From [Eubacterium] saphenum (lineage in GTDB: Bacteria > Bacillota > Clostridia > Oscillospirales > Ruminococcaceae), in contig SFLN01000114.1 of assembly GCA_004554555.1 (NCBI GenBank), forward strand, positions 1 through 5,247: 5,247 nt of DNA, read 5' to 3'. The notes beneath the pieces were generated by a model. The model was given only the letters and a program-made list of their open reading frames with translations, ran no database searches and was not told where the DNA came from. Below are positions 4,126 to 5,247 of this stretch, piece by piece (positions within the stretch are counted from its first letter, which is position 1; every line of letters starts with the position of its first letter). The position numbers and the translations under genes are program-made.

Positions 4126-5247
4126 TCATCTGCGGAAGAAAAACATTATCCTGTATCGCAGCTTGCTTTTCTTGATGATTTCCCGAAGCGCGAGATATGT
4201 GTTTTGCGCGCCGCTGACCTGCTTTTCACATATCGGCGCGTCGGAGTACAGCATTTCCTCGCGGTAGGTGATAAATTCAAGATGCTCGTTCAAATCGTAT
4301 TTCTCGGATTTGCTTATTCTGTCCTTGAATTCCTCAAGCGTTTCTCCCGTTTCAATACGAAATCCGAGATAGCTCAAAAAGCGGAAATTTTCCTTTGAGA
4401 GATATCTGAATTTATCGTCAAAGCCCATTTTTGCAAACCGTTTGCGAGAAGCAAAAATGCTGAATATGTAAAACAATATCAAAAATCCCGCAGCCGACAG
4501 CACCGGTATCAGAATGAATTTTATATCAACCTGCGCGGGTTTTTCTTCGGGAACGATGACGGAAATATCGGGTTTGCTGTCGATAACTGGCATATAGCTG
4601 CTTCCGTCATACTGCGGCAAACTTATGCTGTTTCCCCAGGGCTTCCAGCTGCTTCCGTTGGAATAGCCCGGAGTCGGCTCAAAAGCAACCCAGCCTACAT
4701 TGTCAAAATACACCTCAGCCCACGCGTGCGCGTTGTTCTGCGTCACTCTCACGTTTTCCGCGCCGTCCGTGCCGACAGCATAACCGTGCACATATCTGCA
4801 GGGCACTCCCAGCTCGCGCGCCATAAGCACGAAAGCTGTTGCATAGTGCATACAGTAACCCCTGCGCGAGGTCAGCAGAAAGTAGTCCAGAAAGCTTTTT
4901 CCATCGGCAATATCAGCGGGCAGCGCAGCGTCTTTTGTGGTATACTCCATCGAGCTGAGATACGCCTCAAGCCTTTTCATCGTTTCATATCTGCCCGATG
5001 AGTTTTCCTCCAGCTTGTTCAGAATTTCGCCGACTTCATCGGATAAGCCGTCGGTTTTGGTGTATTTTCGATAAATTTCGCCGACGTAATTCCGATAATC
5101 CTCAAACGAATAGCCCTCTTTCGTCCACAAGCCTTCCGATTTGACAGCCTGCTCCCAATCCTTTTCATCAATCTCACCCGCGCTGTCAAGCATTTTGTAC
5201 AACTCGGGATTGCCGTAATTGAGCGTGTAGAAAGAAGCTGCGTAGGT
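4126..5247 (-). CDS. TgpA-like membrane transglutaminase, C-terminal part (5' end outside window)
   Basis: The frame is open to the window edge, giving 373 residues; a TTG at 5200-5202 is not a convincing start because the coding frame continues above it with no stop. Residues about 118-193 are a transglutaminase-like (papain-fold) domain: catalytic Cys132 in RRGYCMHYATAFVLMAR, a following RYVHGYAVG strand, His174 in NNAHAWAEVYF, and the third position in GWVAFEPTPG, where Glu190 replaces the usual Asp. After a polar linker (about 195-240) comes one membrane helix (243-266), a basic stretch, and a cytoplasmic tail (about 275-345) with GETLEEFKDRI, resembling the DUF4129 region of TgpA-type proteins. 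The transglutaminase part would therefore be outside the cell and the tail inside. A multi-helix N-terminal region (DUF3488-like) is expected beyond the window but not seen. Its substrate is unknown; relatives are often linked to MoxR ATPase and DUF58 genes, not present here. Confidence 0.88.
   Translation of the reverse strand, partial: TYAASFYTLNYGNPELYKMLDSAGEIDEKDWEQAVKSEGLWTKEGYSFEDYRNYVGEIYRKYTKTDGLSDEVGEILNKLEENSSGRYETMKRLEAYLSSMEYTTKDAALPADIADGKSFLDYFLLTSRRGYCMHYATAFVLMARELGVPCRYVHGYAVGTDGAENVRVTQNNAHAWAEVYFDNVGWVAFEPTPGYSNGSSWKPWGNSISLPQYDGSSYMPVIDSKPDISVIVPEEKPAQVDIKFILIPVLSAAGFLILFYIFSIFASRKRFAKMGFDDKFRYLSKENFRFLSYLGFRIETGETLEEFKDRISKSEKYDLNEHLEFITYREEMLYSDAPICEKQVSGAQNTYLALREIIKKSKLRYRIMFFFRR

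Noticed and set aside
3782..4398. Plus-strand open frames crossing the chemoreceptor start, the intergenic region and the transglutaminase end
   Set aside because: They run through a promoter and a terminator for the other strand and their translations look like non-coding sequence rich in Phe, Leu, Ser and Arg.

Overview
The window looks like chromosomal DNA of a motile, anaerobic Gram-positive bacterium of the Clostridia (possibly Oscillospirales; the order is a guess). This rests on the mix of families: a cysteine-rich low-potential ferredoxin-like protein, a Crp/Fnr regulator with the clostridial-style 'VDRSAMSNEL' helix, a chemoreceptor with cytoplasmic and Cache domains, strong AAGGAG-type ribosome binding sites and TTGACT/TATAAT promoters. 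Base composition is close to balanced in genes and AT-rich between them. There is no rRNA, tRNA, CRISPR array, insertion sequence or integrase.

Layout: (1) 1-363, + strand, the C-terminal part of a GGDEF diguanylate cyclase cut by the window edge, closed by a perfect hairpin terminator at 373-399. (2) 406-1065, - strand, a Crp/Fnr-family regulator. (3) 1066-1199, a short divergent control region with a near-perfect promoter for the regulator, an overlapping weaker promoter for the next gene, and a 14-bp dyad GTTGT-N4-ACAAC. (4) 1200-1895, + strand, a 231-residue ferredoxin-like iron-sulfur protein with an unusual second cluster motif and six further cysteines. (5) A hairpin at 1904-1929 that can terminate from both sides. 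(6) 1963-3924, - strand, a complete methyl-accepting chemotaxis protein with its own housekeeping-type promoter. (7) A - strand terminator at 4092-4120. (8) 4126-5247, - strand, a TgpA-like membrane transglutaminase cut at its 5' end by the window edge.

The genes are mostly single transcription units, each with its own terminator. The only pair with a clear functional link is the divergent regulator/iron-sulfur gene pair. Its dyad sits at -41.5 relative to the predicted start of the iron-sulfur gene (the class II activator position of Crp/Fnr proteins) and just downstream of the predicted start of the regulator's own transcript. That geometry suggests a self-limiting switch: the regulator turns on the iron-sulfur protein and represses itself. 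The diguanylate cyclase and chemoreceptor are both signalling genes but show no shared control element here. No wholly new multi-gene system is evident; the regulator/iron-sulfur module is the best candidate for something undescribed.
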